Shown piece after piece: positions 51,943-59,946 of a DNA stretch of 64,000 bases. The notes under the pieces were generated by a model. It saw only the letters and a program-made list of their open reading frames with translations, searched no databases and was not told where the DNA came from. Within the stretch, counting starts at the first letter, position 1. The number at the start of each line of letters is the position of its first letter. The DNA is from Deltaproteobacteria bacterium (GTDB lineage: Bacteria > Desulfobacterota > Desulfobacteria > Desulfobacterales > UBA5852). The stretch spans positions 1 to 64,000 of the forward strand of contig JAHLLS010000005.1 in the NCBI GenBank assembly GCA_020444045.1, written 5' to 3'. The position numbers and the translations under genes were made by a program.

Positions 51943-52338
51943 TTACTGGTCGGGATTTCCAAATCCCGGCGTTCCCGGCGGTTCATCCGCAAATGGTTCG
52001 ATCCTTTCCGAGATGATCGTCAGCAGGCGGATAATTTCCCGGTTCTGGTCGATGATTTCATCGTATTTGTCCGCCAGTTCACCCTGTCTGGAGAGCATTT
52101 CCTGGTTCTGTTGGTAAATCAGTCCCATGGACCGGGCGGTGTATAAAGACCCCAGTGCGGCTTGTCGGGTGGGGTAGTCCGTGCCGACGGAACTGTTGGG
52201 GGCCGGTATCAGTGCTTCGTATTCATCCCCCAGTGATTGAATAAGCTCCTCCATGGGGTCTGCCGATACGCTTACGGCGCTCGCTAGAATTACCATTATC
52301 ACTATACCCAGCATACCTAGTTTTAAATCGGGTTTCAT
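51943..52338 (-). CDS. Small exported protein at the end of the pilus/secretion operon
   Basis: 131 residues. A signal-like hydrophobic N-terminus (LGMLGIVIMVILASAVSVSA, about 6-25) is followed by a helical region with coiled-coil character (GLIYQQNQEMLSRQGELADK, then YDEIIDQNREIIRLLTIISE) and a Pro/Gly-rich tail. I do not recognise a family. It follows the pseudopilin gene at 52347 with 8 bases between, so it is likely co-expressed and periplasmic or membrane-anchored. Confidence 0.65.
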   Translation of the reverse strand: MKPDLKLGMLGIVIMVILASAVSVSADPMEELIQSLGDEYEALIPAPNSSVGTDYPTRQAALGSLYTARSMGLIYQQNQEMLSRQGELADKYDEIIDQNREIIRLLTIISERIEPFADEPPGTPGFGNPDQ

Positions 52339-52346
52339 AACGACTC

Positions 52347-52955
52347 CTATTGTTTCGGAACAAAGACGAAGGTCCAGTCCGCATAGGTCTGGGCCTGTTC
52401 AAATTCTCCATATTCCTTGGGGAAATTGCCGGTCTTCATCGGCGTTCCTTCGTGCGCGCTGTGCACGCCCTTCAGCCTCTGGGAGGCATCCAGAATATAC
52501 ACCCAATCCTTCCCGCGGTTCATTGGATCAGTGTACCATTTGCGTAGATGACGTTTAACGCCTGGATAGCGGGGGTCTTTCAAGAGGTCGCTGAACTTGC
52601 GGGGGTAGGTTTTATTCTGCCCGCCGGGAGGATTGTTGTAGTAGGATGCAATGGCTTCCCGGATCCGGTCGCCGCGGTACAACAATTCCGCTTCAAGCTC
52701 CCGCTTTATAATGGTGCTCCAATAGCGGCCGGTGCCGATCAGGGAGATGCTCATGACGGCGACCAGAATCAGCACGCCCAAATACGAAAAACCTGAGCGA
52801 TTGCGCGAGAAGGCCAATCTCGGCGTTGCACTGCGCCGCTCGTTGCTGCGGCGTACCGATGTACGCCTCGCGCCTCGCGTCTTGTGCGCCTTGACCTTGG
52901 CCTTCTCGCGCAATCGCTCTGATTGATGTTCGAAAAACGGGGGTGTGCGGCCCAT
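52347..52955 (-). CDS. Type II secretion/type IV pilus pseudopilin with repeat-derived leader
   Basis: The mature pseudopilin begins at the cleavage-like site RNRSG/FSYLGVLILVAVMSISL (about 52801-52740 region) and runs about 145 residues with FSDLLKDPRYPGVKRHLRKW and WVYILDASQRLKGVHS, like a GspG/PulG-type minor pseudopilin. The start is unclear: upstream coding sequence is a 117-bp tandem repeat that stays in frame. An ATG at 52955 would give a leader of about 57 residues written by the repeat. A TTG at about 52819 would give a normal short leader (LAFSRNRSG) but has no good ribosome site. A larger frame extends to 53567. Confidence 0.75.
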   Translation of the reverse strand: MGRTPPFFEHQSERLREKAKVKAHKTRGARRTSVRRSNERRSATPRLAFSRNRSGFSYLGVLILVAVMSISLIGTGRYWSTIIKRELEAELLYRGDRIREAIASYYNNPPGGQNKTYPRKFSDLLKDPRYPGVKRHLRKWYTDPMNRGKDWVYILDASQRLKGVHSAHEGTPMKTGNFPKEYGEFEQAQTYADWTFVFVPKQ

Positions 52956-53420
52956 GTCGTTGCTGCGGCGTACCGATGTATGCCTCGCGCCTCGCGTCTT
53001 GTGCGCCTTGACCTTGGCCTTCTCGCGCAATCGCTCTGATTGATGTTCGAAAAACGGGGGTGTGCGGCCCATGTCGTTGCTGCGGCGTACCGATGTACGC
53101 CTCACGCCTCCCAGCTTGTGCGCCTTGACCTTGGCCCTCTGGCGCAACCGCTCGCGGATTGCCGAAGTGAAAAATCGCATTGTGGTGCAGCATATGTCGT
53201 CGCGGCCTTGCGAAGAGATGTACGCCTCACTCCTCCATGCTTGCACGCCTTGACCTTGGGCATTCTGCGCAATCGCTTGGTTATATTTGGTATATGGCGT
53301 TGCACGTCGTCCCTCGTCACTGCGGCGTACGTGAATGTACGCCTCGTTCCTCGAGACTTGTGCGCCTTGACCTTGAGCATTCTGCGCAATCGCTCGGTAG
53401 TATTGGATGAACGGCATTAC
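52803..53420. repeat. Tandem array of a palindromic element
   Basis: Two nearly identical 117-bp units start at 52841 and 52958 (CGTTGCTGCGGCGTACCGAT) and a third, more diverged one starts at 53075; weaker units continue to about 53420. Each holds the GGCGTAC...GTACGCC palindrome and CTTGTGCGCCTTGACCTTGG. 117 is a multiple of 3, so the minus-strand frame stays open through the array. The units are inner parts of the element seen at 49599-49723 and 62622-62747. Confidence 0.85.
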
Positions 53421-53985
53421 ACGGCACTGCTCGTCGCTGCGGCTGTTATAGGCTGCAGGTGAATAGGCTGTTGGCTGTAGGAAACTGCAGAAAATAGATT
53501 GGAAAGACCCTATGCGGGTAGGAAGTCGATTGGGAAAATTTTTAAAAGGCAAACTGCGTATCATCACAAAAACCTAAAACGCGATAACCGAAACAACCGA
53601 CGATCTACGATGCTAAATTGCCTAACTAGCCCATCCACAAATGCCATCTTTTGGCCCCTAACAGCGTTCTATCCGCCTGTCGGCCGCGATTTGTTGAACA
53701 CCTCTCGTCTAAGGATCAGACGTGAAATCCCGAGCCGTACGGCGGGACCAGGAACCAAGATCTACCATCCATGGACGGACACTGCATACAAACTGCAGGC
53801 TATTAGGCTGCGGGTGTTTAGACTATAGGTGCTTAGCCCACAGGCTGCTATTGTTTGTTATTTTACCTACAGCCTGAAGTTTTCCTGTAGCCTATCCCCT
53901 TTCTCCAACAAACTCAATCAACCCAATAAACTCAACAAATTCAATGAACTCGTACAACGCAGATATTGGGCATTTTACAAAGCCG
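53421..53985. repeat. Intergenic region with dispersed repeats
   Basis: TAGGCTGTTGGCTGTAGG (53465-53482), GCAGGCTATTAGGCTGCGGG (53793-53812), CCTACAGCCTG (53866-53878) and an AACTCAATCAACCC-type low-complexity tract (53899-53955). A stretch 53600-53780 is unlike the rest but shows no gene. The end of a 124-bp-type palindromic element may be at 53970-53990 (GGGCATTTTACAAAGCCGTC). Confidence 0.5.
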
Positions 53986-54360
53986 TCACCATTCGTTGTA
54001 GGGCGTTCCATCGAGACTCACCTTGTTGCTGCCGCTGTGAACATCGTAAATATTGCCTTCGGCAAACCCTTCCGGCGGAATGGTAATCCAGGTGTCGGGA
54101 CTGCCGGTAATGGGGTCCATAGGGATTTGACGCACATATTTTCCTGATTCCAAATCCTGCAGGCTGTCCGGATAGCGCCCGTGGTCGGCAAAATACTGGT
54201 CGATGGTATCCCGCATGATGAAGAGTGAGCGGCGCAGGTTGGTTTCCTTGGCACGTACCAGTTGTTTCTGAAAACTGGGAAGCGCCATGGTCGCCAGGAT
54301 ACTGATGATCGAGATCACGATCATCATCTCGATCAGGGTGTAGCCCCGACGGTCTTTCAT
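53986..54360 (-). CDS. Pseudopilin (GspG-like)
   Basis: About 124 residues from the ATG at 54360 (an ATG at 54402 is also possible). The prepilin motif MKDRRG/YTLIEMMIVISIIS is followed by the long hydrophobic helix and KQLVRAKETNLRRSLFIMRD. The C-terminal GSNKVSLDGTPYNEW is the GspG end, where the conserved W and acidic residues bind calcium. It would be processed by a prepilin peptidase and packed into a pseudopilus. It lies downstream of the pseudopilin at 54653. Confidence 0.88.
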   Translation of the reverse strand: MKDRRGYTLIEMMIVISIISILATMALPSFQKQLVRAKETNLRRSLFIMRDTIDQYFADHGRYPDSLQDLESGKYVRQIPMDPITGSPDTWITIPPEGFAEGNIYDVHSGSNKVSLDGTPYNEW

Positions 54361-54652
54361 CTTGGATTTGTGGTTTATGTCGGTGTTGGTCCAGAGGTGC
54401 ATGGTTGCGTTGCTCTTTTTATTGGACACGGATGAACACAGTTTTTTTGAAAAATAGATATTACCATGAAGCGCATTCGTGGTGAAAATCATATTATAGG
54501 ACACAGATAAACACGGATTGCCACAGATCAAAAGATTATAGTAATTAAATAACCCAGGCTTAAGGGTTTTCCTTCATGCTCTTCATGTCCTTCATGGTAA
54601 ATTTTTTTTTGAATCTGTGGTAATCTGTGTTTATCAGTGTCCCGATTCGCTT
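54361..54652. repeat. Spacer between two pseudopilin genes filled with repeats
   Basis: GGACACGGATGAACACAG (54425-54442), ACACAGATAAACACGGAT (54501-54518) and CTTCATGCTCTTCATGTCC (54571-54589), then CTGTGTTTATCAGTGTCC (54625-54642). Insertion of these repeats separates genes that are usually adjacent. Confidence 0.6.
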
Positions 54653-55141
54653 TTACCAGTCCCGGTAGTAGGTTTCATCCAGGGCCTGCTCTTCACTTTG
54701 GGTGTAGACGTCGTAGACGTCCTGTCCGCCCCAGATGTCGCTGTCCGGCGTGTCGGCGTAGGATCGCAATCCCCATTCGCCGTCTTCGGTCATGGGATCC
54801 TTGGGAATCCGGCGCAGAAACTTGTATTTTATCGGGTCGGGGTCGTTGCTGTCGACACCTTCCACTAATATTTCCAGTGTTGCGGGATAGCCAGTGCCGT
54901 CCAATTCCATGGCGATGCGCCCGTCGTCCACCATTTTTTTGTATTCGTCAATGGCTTTACGGATCACCCGCAGGTTTTGGCGTAATTCAATTTCCTTGGA
55001 GCGTTTGTAGGTCATGTAGGACAGGGGTAAAATGCCGCTCACGAGGATCGTCAGGATTCCCATGGCGACAATGAGTTCGATCAATGTAACGCCTGCCACC
55101 TTGTGGCGGACATGACATAATTTCAGCTTCCGACAGCCCAT
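54653..55141 (-). CDS. Pseudopilin (GspG/GspH-like)
   Basis: About 162 residues from the ATG at 55141; no strong ribosome site. Prepilin motif HKVAG/VTLIELIVAMGILTIL with Glu at +5, then the helix and MTYKRSKEIELRQNLRVIRK. The C-terminus DIWGGQDVYDVYTQSEEQAL resembles GspG calcium-site ends. It overlaps the 3' end of the secretin gene by 19 bases, suggesting coupled translation. Confidence 0.85.
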   Translation of the reverse strand: MGCRKLKLCHVRHKVAGVTLIELIVAMGILTILVSGILPLSYMTYKRSKEIELRQNLRVIRKAIDEYKKMVDDGRIAMELDGTGYPATLEILVEGVDSNDPDPIKYKFLRRIPKDPMTEDGEWGLRSYADTPDSDIWGGQDVYDVYTQSEEQALDETYYRDW

Positions 55142-57429
55142 TGGCGGTCTACCACATGGATGTCGCGGGTGAATTCGCGTTTTGCGCGCAGTTGGTTGCA
55201 GATATTGCCGGCTTGCTCTTTGTCGGTATAGCCACCAACGAAAATACGGTGGAAAAAGCCTTTTTGGGGAATTCGGGCGGGGATCATGAAACATTCATAG
55301 TTCAGCGAAGCCAGTTGTCGGGCACGTTTTTCTGCCTCAAGGCGATCGAGGTAGGATCCCACATGAATGCTGTAGCGCGCGTTGTTGGGCCATGTCGTTC
55401 CGAAAACCGCTTGCACCGGTTCGGCTGCGGGGGGTGCTACTATCGGCCGAGGCTCAGGCGGTGTAGTCGTTTCAACGGCGGCAACGGTATTCGTATTGGC
55501 ATCGCTCAGGGGCGGTGGTGGCGGCACATTTTCAACAGGAGGGGCCGCTTCGGGTTCCGGTGTCGGTATGAATTCCAGAATGCCCTCTTCGGGCGTTTCC
55601 TGGTACAGCAGTTCATTCTTGCTTCCGTAAGGCGCTTCAAGTGACCAGCGGTCCTCGCTGCCGGACCAGATTTCAGTAGCGTCCATGCCGGGGATTTCCT
55701 GGCTGCGAAGTACCACCGGTGTGATAACCATCAGCACGTCGTTTTTGGTATCCTGGTCATCCCGGTTTGAGAACATGCTGCCGATGGCCGGAAAGTCGCC
55801 GATTCCCGGAATTTTACGGATGCTTTGACGCTCGTTATTGTTAATCAGGCCCCCGATAATGACCGTCTCGCCGTCGCGCAGGGTCAAAACGCTTTGGGCG
55901 GTTCGCGTGCGGATCGGGATCTGGGGGTTAAAGGGGTCGGGGCTTATGTCTTCGCCCAGAGCGCTGACTTCCAACAGGAGTTTGAGGGTCACTTCGTCAT
56001 TTATGTTGATGACCGGCAAGACTTCCATTTTGACGCCCACATCGGTGTATTGGAAGTCGAATGTACTATCTCCGGTATTGGAGTCGATCCGCCGGTTGGT
56101 GATCAGCGGAACGCGTTCGCCCAATAGTATCGAGGCTTTTTCGGCATTTTTCACCCTGAGCTTCGGCTTGGCTAGAATGCGGGTGTCACCATCCTGTTTC
56201 AGGAGATTGAGGGTCGCCGAAGGCGTGGACATGATGATATTTTTATCGGAGATACGCTTGAGCGCATATAGGGAAATTTCTCCCACCGTATCTGTATCTT
56301 CGCTAACATCTTCGCTGGATTCACCGATACCGAAAGTCAGACTCTCCGAAAAAGTCAGGCCAATGTTTTCCTGCAGAGAGCGTGTGACTTCCAGGAATTC
56401 CACATCCAGCAGCACTTCGGCCGGTGCGCCGTCGTTAGCCTCCAGAATCTTGCCGGCAATCTGGATCACCTCCTTGCTGCCCCGGATCACCACGGCGTTG
56501 ATATTTTCGTTGGCAATGATGTCCTTGCTTTTGAGAATTTTGGACAGCAACCCCACCGCCTGTTTGGCTTCCAGGTTGGACAGATAAAAGGTCTTGATCT
56601 GCAGATCCTCGTATTCCTTGGCCTTCTGGGGGGTGTTCGGATAGATGATCATGGTCTTGTCGCTGACGACGACCGAGCTCAAGTCATGGGAGCGCAGAAG
56701 GATGTCCACAAAACGATCAAATGAGACGTCCGTCATGAACATGGTCACTTTGTTGTTCTGGACCTCCTTGTCGAAGATGAAATTGATTCCCGACAGTTTG
56801 GTCAGGACCTCGAAAATGTTGATGATGGGGGTGTTTTTGAACTTAAACGATACTGGCGCGTCAGCCTGGCCGTTGATCTTGTAGGTCCCGGTGTCGACAT
56901 TTTTTTTACGGTAATAGCTCAGGGCTTTGCGCGCCGGTTCGAAATCCGGGTCGAGATCGACGGCCTTTTCAAACGCCTGCCGCGCCGGAAGGAATTTTTC
57001 GGTTTTGAGATAATTCTGCCCCTGTTTAAAATAGTGGCGGGCATCCATGCGGCGTCGGGTTGTTTCTTCAAGTTCGGAGGCTTTTATATTGGCAGGGTTC
57101 ATGGCCATACTGATGCGGAACTCGTTGATGGCCTCGTTGAACAATTCCTGCGCCAGGTAGGATTCCCCGCTTTGCATATGCATAAGCGAGGATTCAAATT
57201 TCGAGCGCTTCAGCATCAGGTTGATTTCGGTGTTTTCGGGCTCTTCTTCGTGGGCTTTCTGAAAAAACCTTACGGCGTTGTCCCATTCTCCGGAGTCCGC
57301 ATACTTGTGGCCCTCGCGGAGATATTTAGAGGTATCTGTGGCACAACTGCCCGCAACCATGAGGGCCAGCATCAGGCCCAGCAGGCAACCAAAGCGCTGC
57401 AGACGTCTTGTTGGTTTGGTGTTCAGCAT
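55123..57429 (-). CDS. Secretin with N-terminal TPR and C-terminal SPOR domain
   Basis: About 768 residues. A lipoprotein signal ends VAGSC (Cys about 29). Two or three TPR-like repeats follow (SGEWDNAVRFFQKAHEEEPE; KTEKFLPARQAFEKAVDLDP). Then the secretin N domains (VSFKFKNTPIINIFEVLTKL; TFYLSNLEAKQAVGLLSKIL; EVLLDVEFLEVTRSLQENIG) and the beta-barrel core with VIIGGLINNNERQSIRKIPG (about 530-549) and KNDVLMVITPVVLRS. A Pro-rich linker leads to a SPOR domain (ARYSIHVGSYLDRLEAEKRA) that binds denuded peptidoglycan. It should form the outer-membrane pore of the secretion/pilus machine. The TPR plus SPOR combination in one secretin is unusual. Confidence 0.9.
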   Translation of the reverse strand: MLNTKPTRRLQRFGCLLGLMLALMVAGSCATDTSKYLREGHKYADSGEWDNAVRFFQKAHEEEPENTEINLMLKRSKFESSLMHMQSGESYLAQELFNEAINEFRISMAMNPANIKASELEETTRRRMDARHYFKQGQNYLKTEKFLPARQAFEKAVDLDPDFEPARKALSYYRKKNVDTGTYKINGQADAPVSFKFKNTPIINIFEVLTKLSGINFIFDKEVQNNKVTMFMTDVSFDRFVDILLRSHDLSSVVVSDKTMIIYPNTPQKAKEYEDLQIKTFYLSNLEAKQAVGLLSKILKSKDIIANENINAVVIRGSKEVIQIAGKILEANDGAPAEVLLDVEFLEVTRSLQENIGLTFSESLTFGIGESSEDVSEDTDTVGEISLYALKRISDKNIIMSTPSATLNLLKQDGDTRILAKPKLRVKNAEKASILLGERVPLITNRRIDSNTGDSTFDFQYTDVGVKMEVLPVININDEVTLKLLLEVSALGEDISPDPFNPQIPIRTRTAQSVLTLRDGETVIIGGLINNNERQSIRKIPGIGDFPAIGSMFSNRDDQDTKNDVLMVITPVVLRSQEIPGMDATEIWSGSEDRWSLEAPYGSKNELLYQETPEEGILEFIPTPEPEAAPPVENVPPPPPLSDANTNTVAAVETTTPPEPRPIVAPPAAEPVQAVFGTTWPNNARYSIHVGSYLDRLEAEKRARQLASLNYECFMIPARIPQKGFFHRIFVGGYTDKEQAGNICNQLRAKREFTRDIHVVDRQWAVGS

Positions 57430-57582
57430 TGTAAATTGGCCCAAGGCATTCTTTCGTTTCTACCCGCATGGTGAATTTGAAACACTAATTTTGTACCCCA
57501 TCCGATTATGACTAAGCACAATTTCTGAAAAAATACACAATAATTTCTATAGCATGAAAATAAATGGAACTCCAGACAGGCA

Positions 57583-58119
57583 TCACAGTTCGTCGAAATT
57601 GATTTTCAAGGGTGCCGAAAGGCCTTTCGCCGAGATGGTGGCTGATTTTTCAGCCACATCGGTGATGTCGTATTTGCCGTCGATGCGATCGCCCCGGCTG
57701 ACTACCAGGACCTGTTTGCCTCTTTGGAGAAAAAGGTAGATGGTGTCGCCGTGGCGATAGGATCCAAAGGTTTTAAACCGTTGAAAATGCTCTTGTATTT
57801 TTTCGCGGTCGCTTTTGGGCCGTGGCTTTGGAGCTTGAGGCGCGGGTTTGTCCTCCCCTGCAGGTTTGGGCACGCTGGGCGGCCTGAATGGGTCACGTTG
57901 GATGGAAACGGTTTTTTGGGGCGCCGATCGTAGAAGATCCAGTCGGACCTCAGCCTGATGCGGAGAGGCGCCGGCATCCTTGGCGGCAGCGACCTTGGTT
58001 GCGCGGGTATAGGTCAGCCGGTCGACGGTTTCCTGTTCAAACGGATTCGTCAGACGGTAGGCCAGCGCAATGGCAAGTGTGACCAGCAGGCCCAGCAATA
58101 TTTTTTGTTTTCGGTTCAT
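57583..58119 (-). CDS. PilP/GspC-like inner-membrane protein
   Basis: 178 residues. One N-terminal membrane helix (ILLGLLVTLAIALAYRL, about 6-22), a Pro-rich stretch (about 75-105) and a small C-terminal beta domain (YLFLQRGKQVLVVSRGDRID then GKYDITDVAEKSATISAKGL) as in the homology region of GspC/PilP. It should link the inner-membrane PilN/PilO complex to the secretin, whose gene follows. Confidence 0.8.
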   Translation of the reverse strand: MNRKQKILLGLLVTLAIALAYRLTNPFEQETVDRLTYTRATKVAAAKDAGASPHQAEVRLDLLRSAPQKTVSIQRDPFRPPSVPKPAGEDKPAPQAPKPRPKSDREKIQEHFQRFKTFGSYRHGDTIYLFLQRGKQVLVVSRGDRIDGKYDITDVAEKSATISAKGLSAPLKINFDEL

Positions 58120-58174
58120 ACGATATTTTTTGCTTTAATGAGTTGCTTTTGACTCCCACTTGGCGGGAGGAGGC

Positions 58175-58741
58175 TCACTGTTTCACCGGACGATTGTCAT
58201 TGCGGAAATAGGCTGCCAGTTCAAGGTCCATTTCCAGTGGTTTATCGCCGCTGGGCTGCCGGAATTCAAGCCGGTGAATGCAGATCAGGCCCGGCAGGGC
58301 CTGCAACTCACCGATGAAACGCTTAAAATCGGCGTATTGTCCGGACGTGCGAAACGTTGTCGCGAAACGAACGAGGTTTTCATCTTTTACCGGCTCGGAG
58401 CGAAACGACAAATCTTCGGATGCCAGCCCGAAGCGGCTAAGAATCTGCTTTAATTGCTGGATACGCTCCGGGAATTCGATTTTACCCGGCAGATCCTGTT
58501 CGAAGTCACGCCAGGTTTTTGCCATGGCCTGGTACTGGTCGACGGCCGCCTGTTGTTTGCGCTGTTCGGAAACCTGTTTGCGCACCACCTGAAATTGATT
58601 TTGAAGCTGTCCGGTCTTGCGGGTTGCCGATGAGATGAAAAAAAAGTAAAACAGGACGTTAACCACCAGCAAAACGCCGCAGACAATCCAGAAACGGCGA
58701 TAGGATTTCAGGATATCAAGCAGCCGTCCACGTGATTTCAT
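58175..58741 (-). CDS. PilO-like assembly protein
   Basis: About 188 residues from the ATG at 58741, which overlaps the stop of the PilN-like gene as ATGA. One membrane helix (FWIVCGVLLVVNVLFYFFFI, about 17-36), a coiled coil (about 40-75), then a ferredoxin-like domain (SFRSEPVKDENLVRFATTFR; FKRFIGELQALPGLICIHRL) typical of PilO/GspM. Forms a heterodimer with PilN. Confidence 0.85.
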   Translation of the reverse strand: MKSRGRLLDILKSYRRFWIVCGVLLVVNVLFYFFFISSATRKTGQLQNQFQVVRKQVSEQRKQQAAVDQYQAMAKTWRDFEQDLPGKIEFPERIQQLKQILSRFGLASEDLSFRSEPVKDENLVRFATTFRTSGQYADFKRFIGELQALPGLICIHRLEFRQPSGDKPLEMDLELAAYFRNDNRPVKQ

Positions 58742-59391
58742 GGCGTACCTTTTCCGGATGTTGCCGATACCAGTGTCATCCAAAGCTCGCCGTAACTTGC
58801 TTCAGGAAAAACCGCCTTGAGATTCAATCCGCAAATCATCTCGAACTGCATGGCATCGTTTCCAGCAGCGCCCTTCGGTTTGGCGGACCCGGTGCCGAAA
58901 TCCATATTTTCAAGCACGACCGACTGAAAATAATCGGATTTCCCCAAGGCCTCCTGAAAGCGCGTCAGAGGTTCGACCGAGGGGGTATGGCCGCTGATGC
59001 GGATGGTTTTCAAGTCTGTCGCAGGAAGAAAGCGATCCAGTACAACCTCGGGCGGCATCGCATTTTCTATTTCGTCCAGGATATCGATCCAGGGGAAAAT
59101 GTCCAGCGCGATGAGATAGTTGGCCTGCCGGCTGCTTTTCTGCAAGGCAAGTGCCGCTTCGGGCTTGAAGGGTGGCTCGTCGGCTCGGGAGGCGGACAAG
59201 GCGCTGGCCTGTTTCTGCAGTTCGCTGATTTTGGACTGGTAGCGGGAACGCTCGCTATACTTTGAGATCCACTGGATGCCGTTGATCAAAGTGAAGGCCG
59301 CCAACAGCAGCGCGACACCACCCAACACCGCATAAATGATGCGGCGATCAACGTGGTCGTGGGTGGTTAAATTTATCTGATTAAATTCCAT
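58738..59391 (-). CDS. PilN-like assembly protein
   Basis: About 217 residues from the ATG at 59391 (MEFNQINLTTHDHVDRRIIY). The INLT motif near the N-terminus is the PilM-binding motif (usually IN-L-P). A membrane helix follows (AVLGGVALLLAAFTLINGI, about 22-40), then a coiled coil and a ferredoxin-like domain (DLKTIRISGHTPSVEPLTRF). Coupled to PilO downstream by ATGA overlap. Its expected upstream neighbour pilM is separated by a GIY-YIG gene and repeats. Confidence 0.85.
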   Translation of the reverse strand: MEFNQINLTTHDHVDRRIIYAVLGGVALLLAAFTLINGIQWISKYSERSRYQSKISELQKQASALSASRADEPPFKPEAALALQKSSRQANYLIALDIFPWIDILDEIENAMPPEVVLDRFLPATDLKTIRISGHTPSVEPLTRFQEALGKSDYFQSVVLENMDFGTGSAKPKGAAGNDAMQFEMICGLNLKAVFPEASYGELWMTLVSATSGKGTP

Positions 59392-59407
59392 ACAGTTTAG
59401 ATCTCGG

Positions 59408-59704
59408 TTAAATCGATTGGTATAAATCCTGCCAGTTTGGATTCTTGTGTTCAATCAATGCAAGTTTCCACCTTCGGTTCCAGTTTTTCAATTGCTTCTC
59501 ACGGGTAATAGCGGCTTCCATGCTCCCATGCAATTCATACCAAACTAGCCGATACACCTTGTAGCGTTGGGTAAATCCTTGAATTGCATTCGTTTTGTGC
59601 GACCATATTCTTCTTACAAGGTTTGACGTTACACCGATATAAAGCGTGCCATTTCGTTTACTTGCCAAAATATATACGGCTGGTTGTTTGTTCACAAAAA
59701 TCAA
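59408..59704 (-). CDS. GIY-YIG nuclease-like protein within the pil operon
   Basis: 98 residues. AVYILASKRNGTLYIGVTSN carries the GIY-YIG pair, and RLVWYELHGSMEAAITREKQ the Glu region; LKNWNRRWKLALIEHKNPNW is typical of the UPF0213 group. It differs from the three element-borne nucleases at 5511, 10621 and 35033. A partial match to the element end (CTCGGTTAAAT at 59402-59412) overlaps its stop, but no partner is found upstream. It lies between PilN and PilM genes, where no such gene is expected. Confidence 0.82.
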   Translation of the reverse strand: MIFVNKQPAVYILASKRNGTLYIGVTSNLVRRIWSHKTNAIQGFTQRYKVYRLVWYELHGSMEAAITREKQLKNWNRRWKLALIEHKNPNWQDLYQSI

Positions 59705-59758
59705 AATAGATTTTGAATTTAAATGCTATACTTCAATTTGCTTACGGGCCTATGATTG

Positions 59759-59846
59759 ATTTTGTCATTCCGGGCTTGACCCGGAATCCAGTTTTTCTCA
59801 CTATTTTACAACACTGGATGCCGGATCAAGTCCGGCATGACAGGCA
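59759..59846. repeat. CCGGAATGAC-type dispersed repeat
   Basis: GTCATTCCGGGCTTGACCC (59764-59782) and GGATCAAGTCCGGCATGACA (59823-59842) face each other, forming an imperfect palindrome of about 80 bases. It sits inside the pil operon. Other copies are at 43290-43425, 46568-46852, 47790-47885 and 51262-51505. Confidence 0.7.
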
Positions 59847-59946
59847 CTTTGTTGGCATTTTTTTATGGCAAACGCTTTTCCGTTAATGTGGCATCCCCCT
59901 CAATTCTTATATTCTGCGTATCTTTCCTATTTTTTGGATATCCACT

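Noticed and set aside
52841..53190. Tandem repeats that might be a CRISPR array
   Set aside because: The units are 117 bp and repeat as a whole with no unique spacers; they also occur singly elsewhere as palindromic elements.
53040..53462. A 140-codon plus-strand frame in the tandem repeat region
   Set aside because: It consists entirely of repeat units; the periodic residues come from the repeat, not from a protein family.
55838..56587. A 249-codon open frame on the plus strand opposite the secretin gene
   Set aside because: It is a shadow of the GC-rich secretin frame and has no protein-like pattern or ribosome site.
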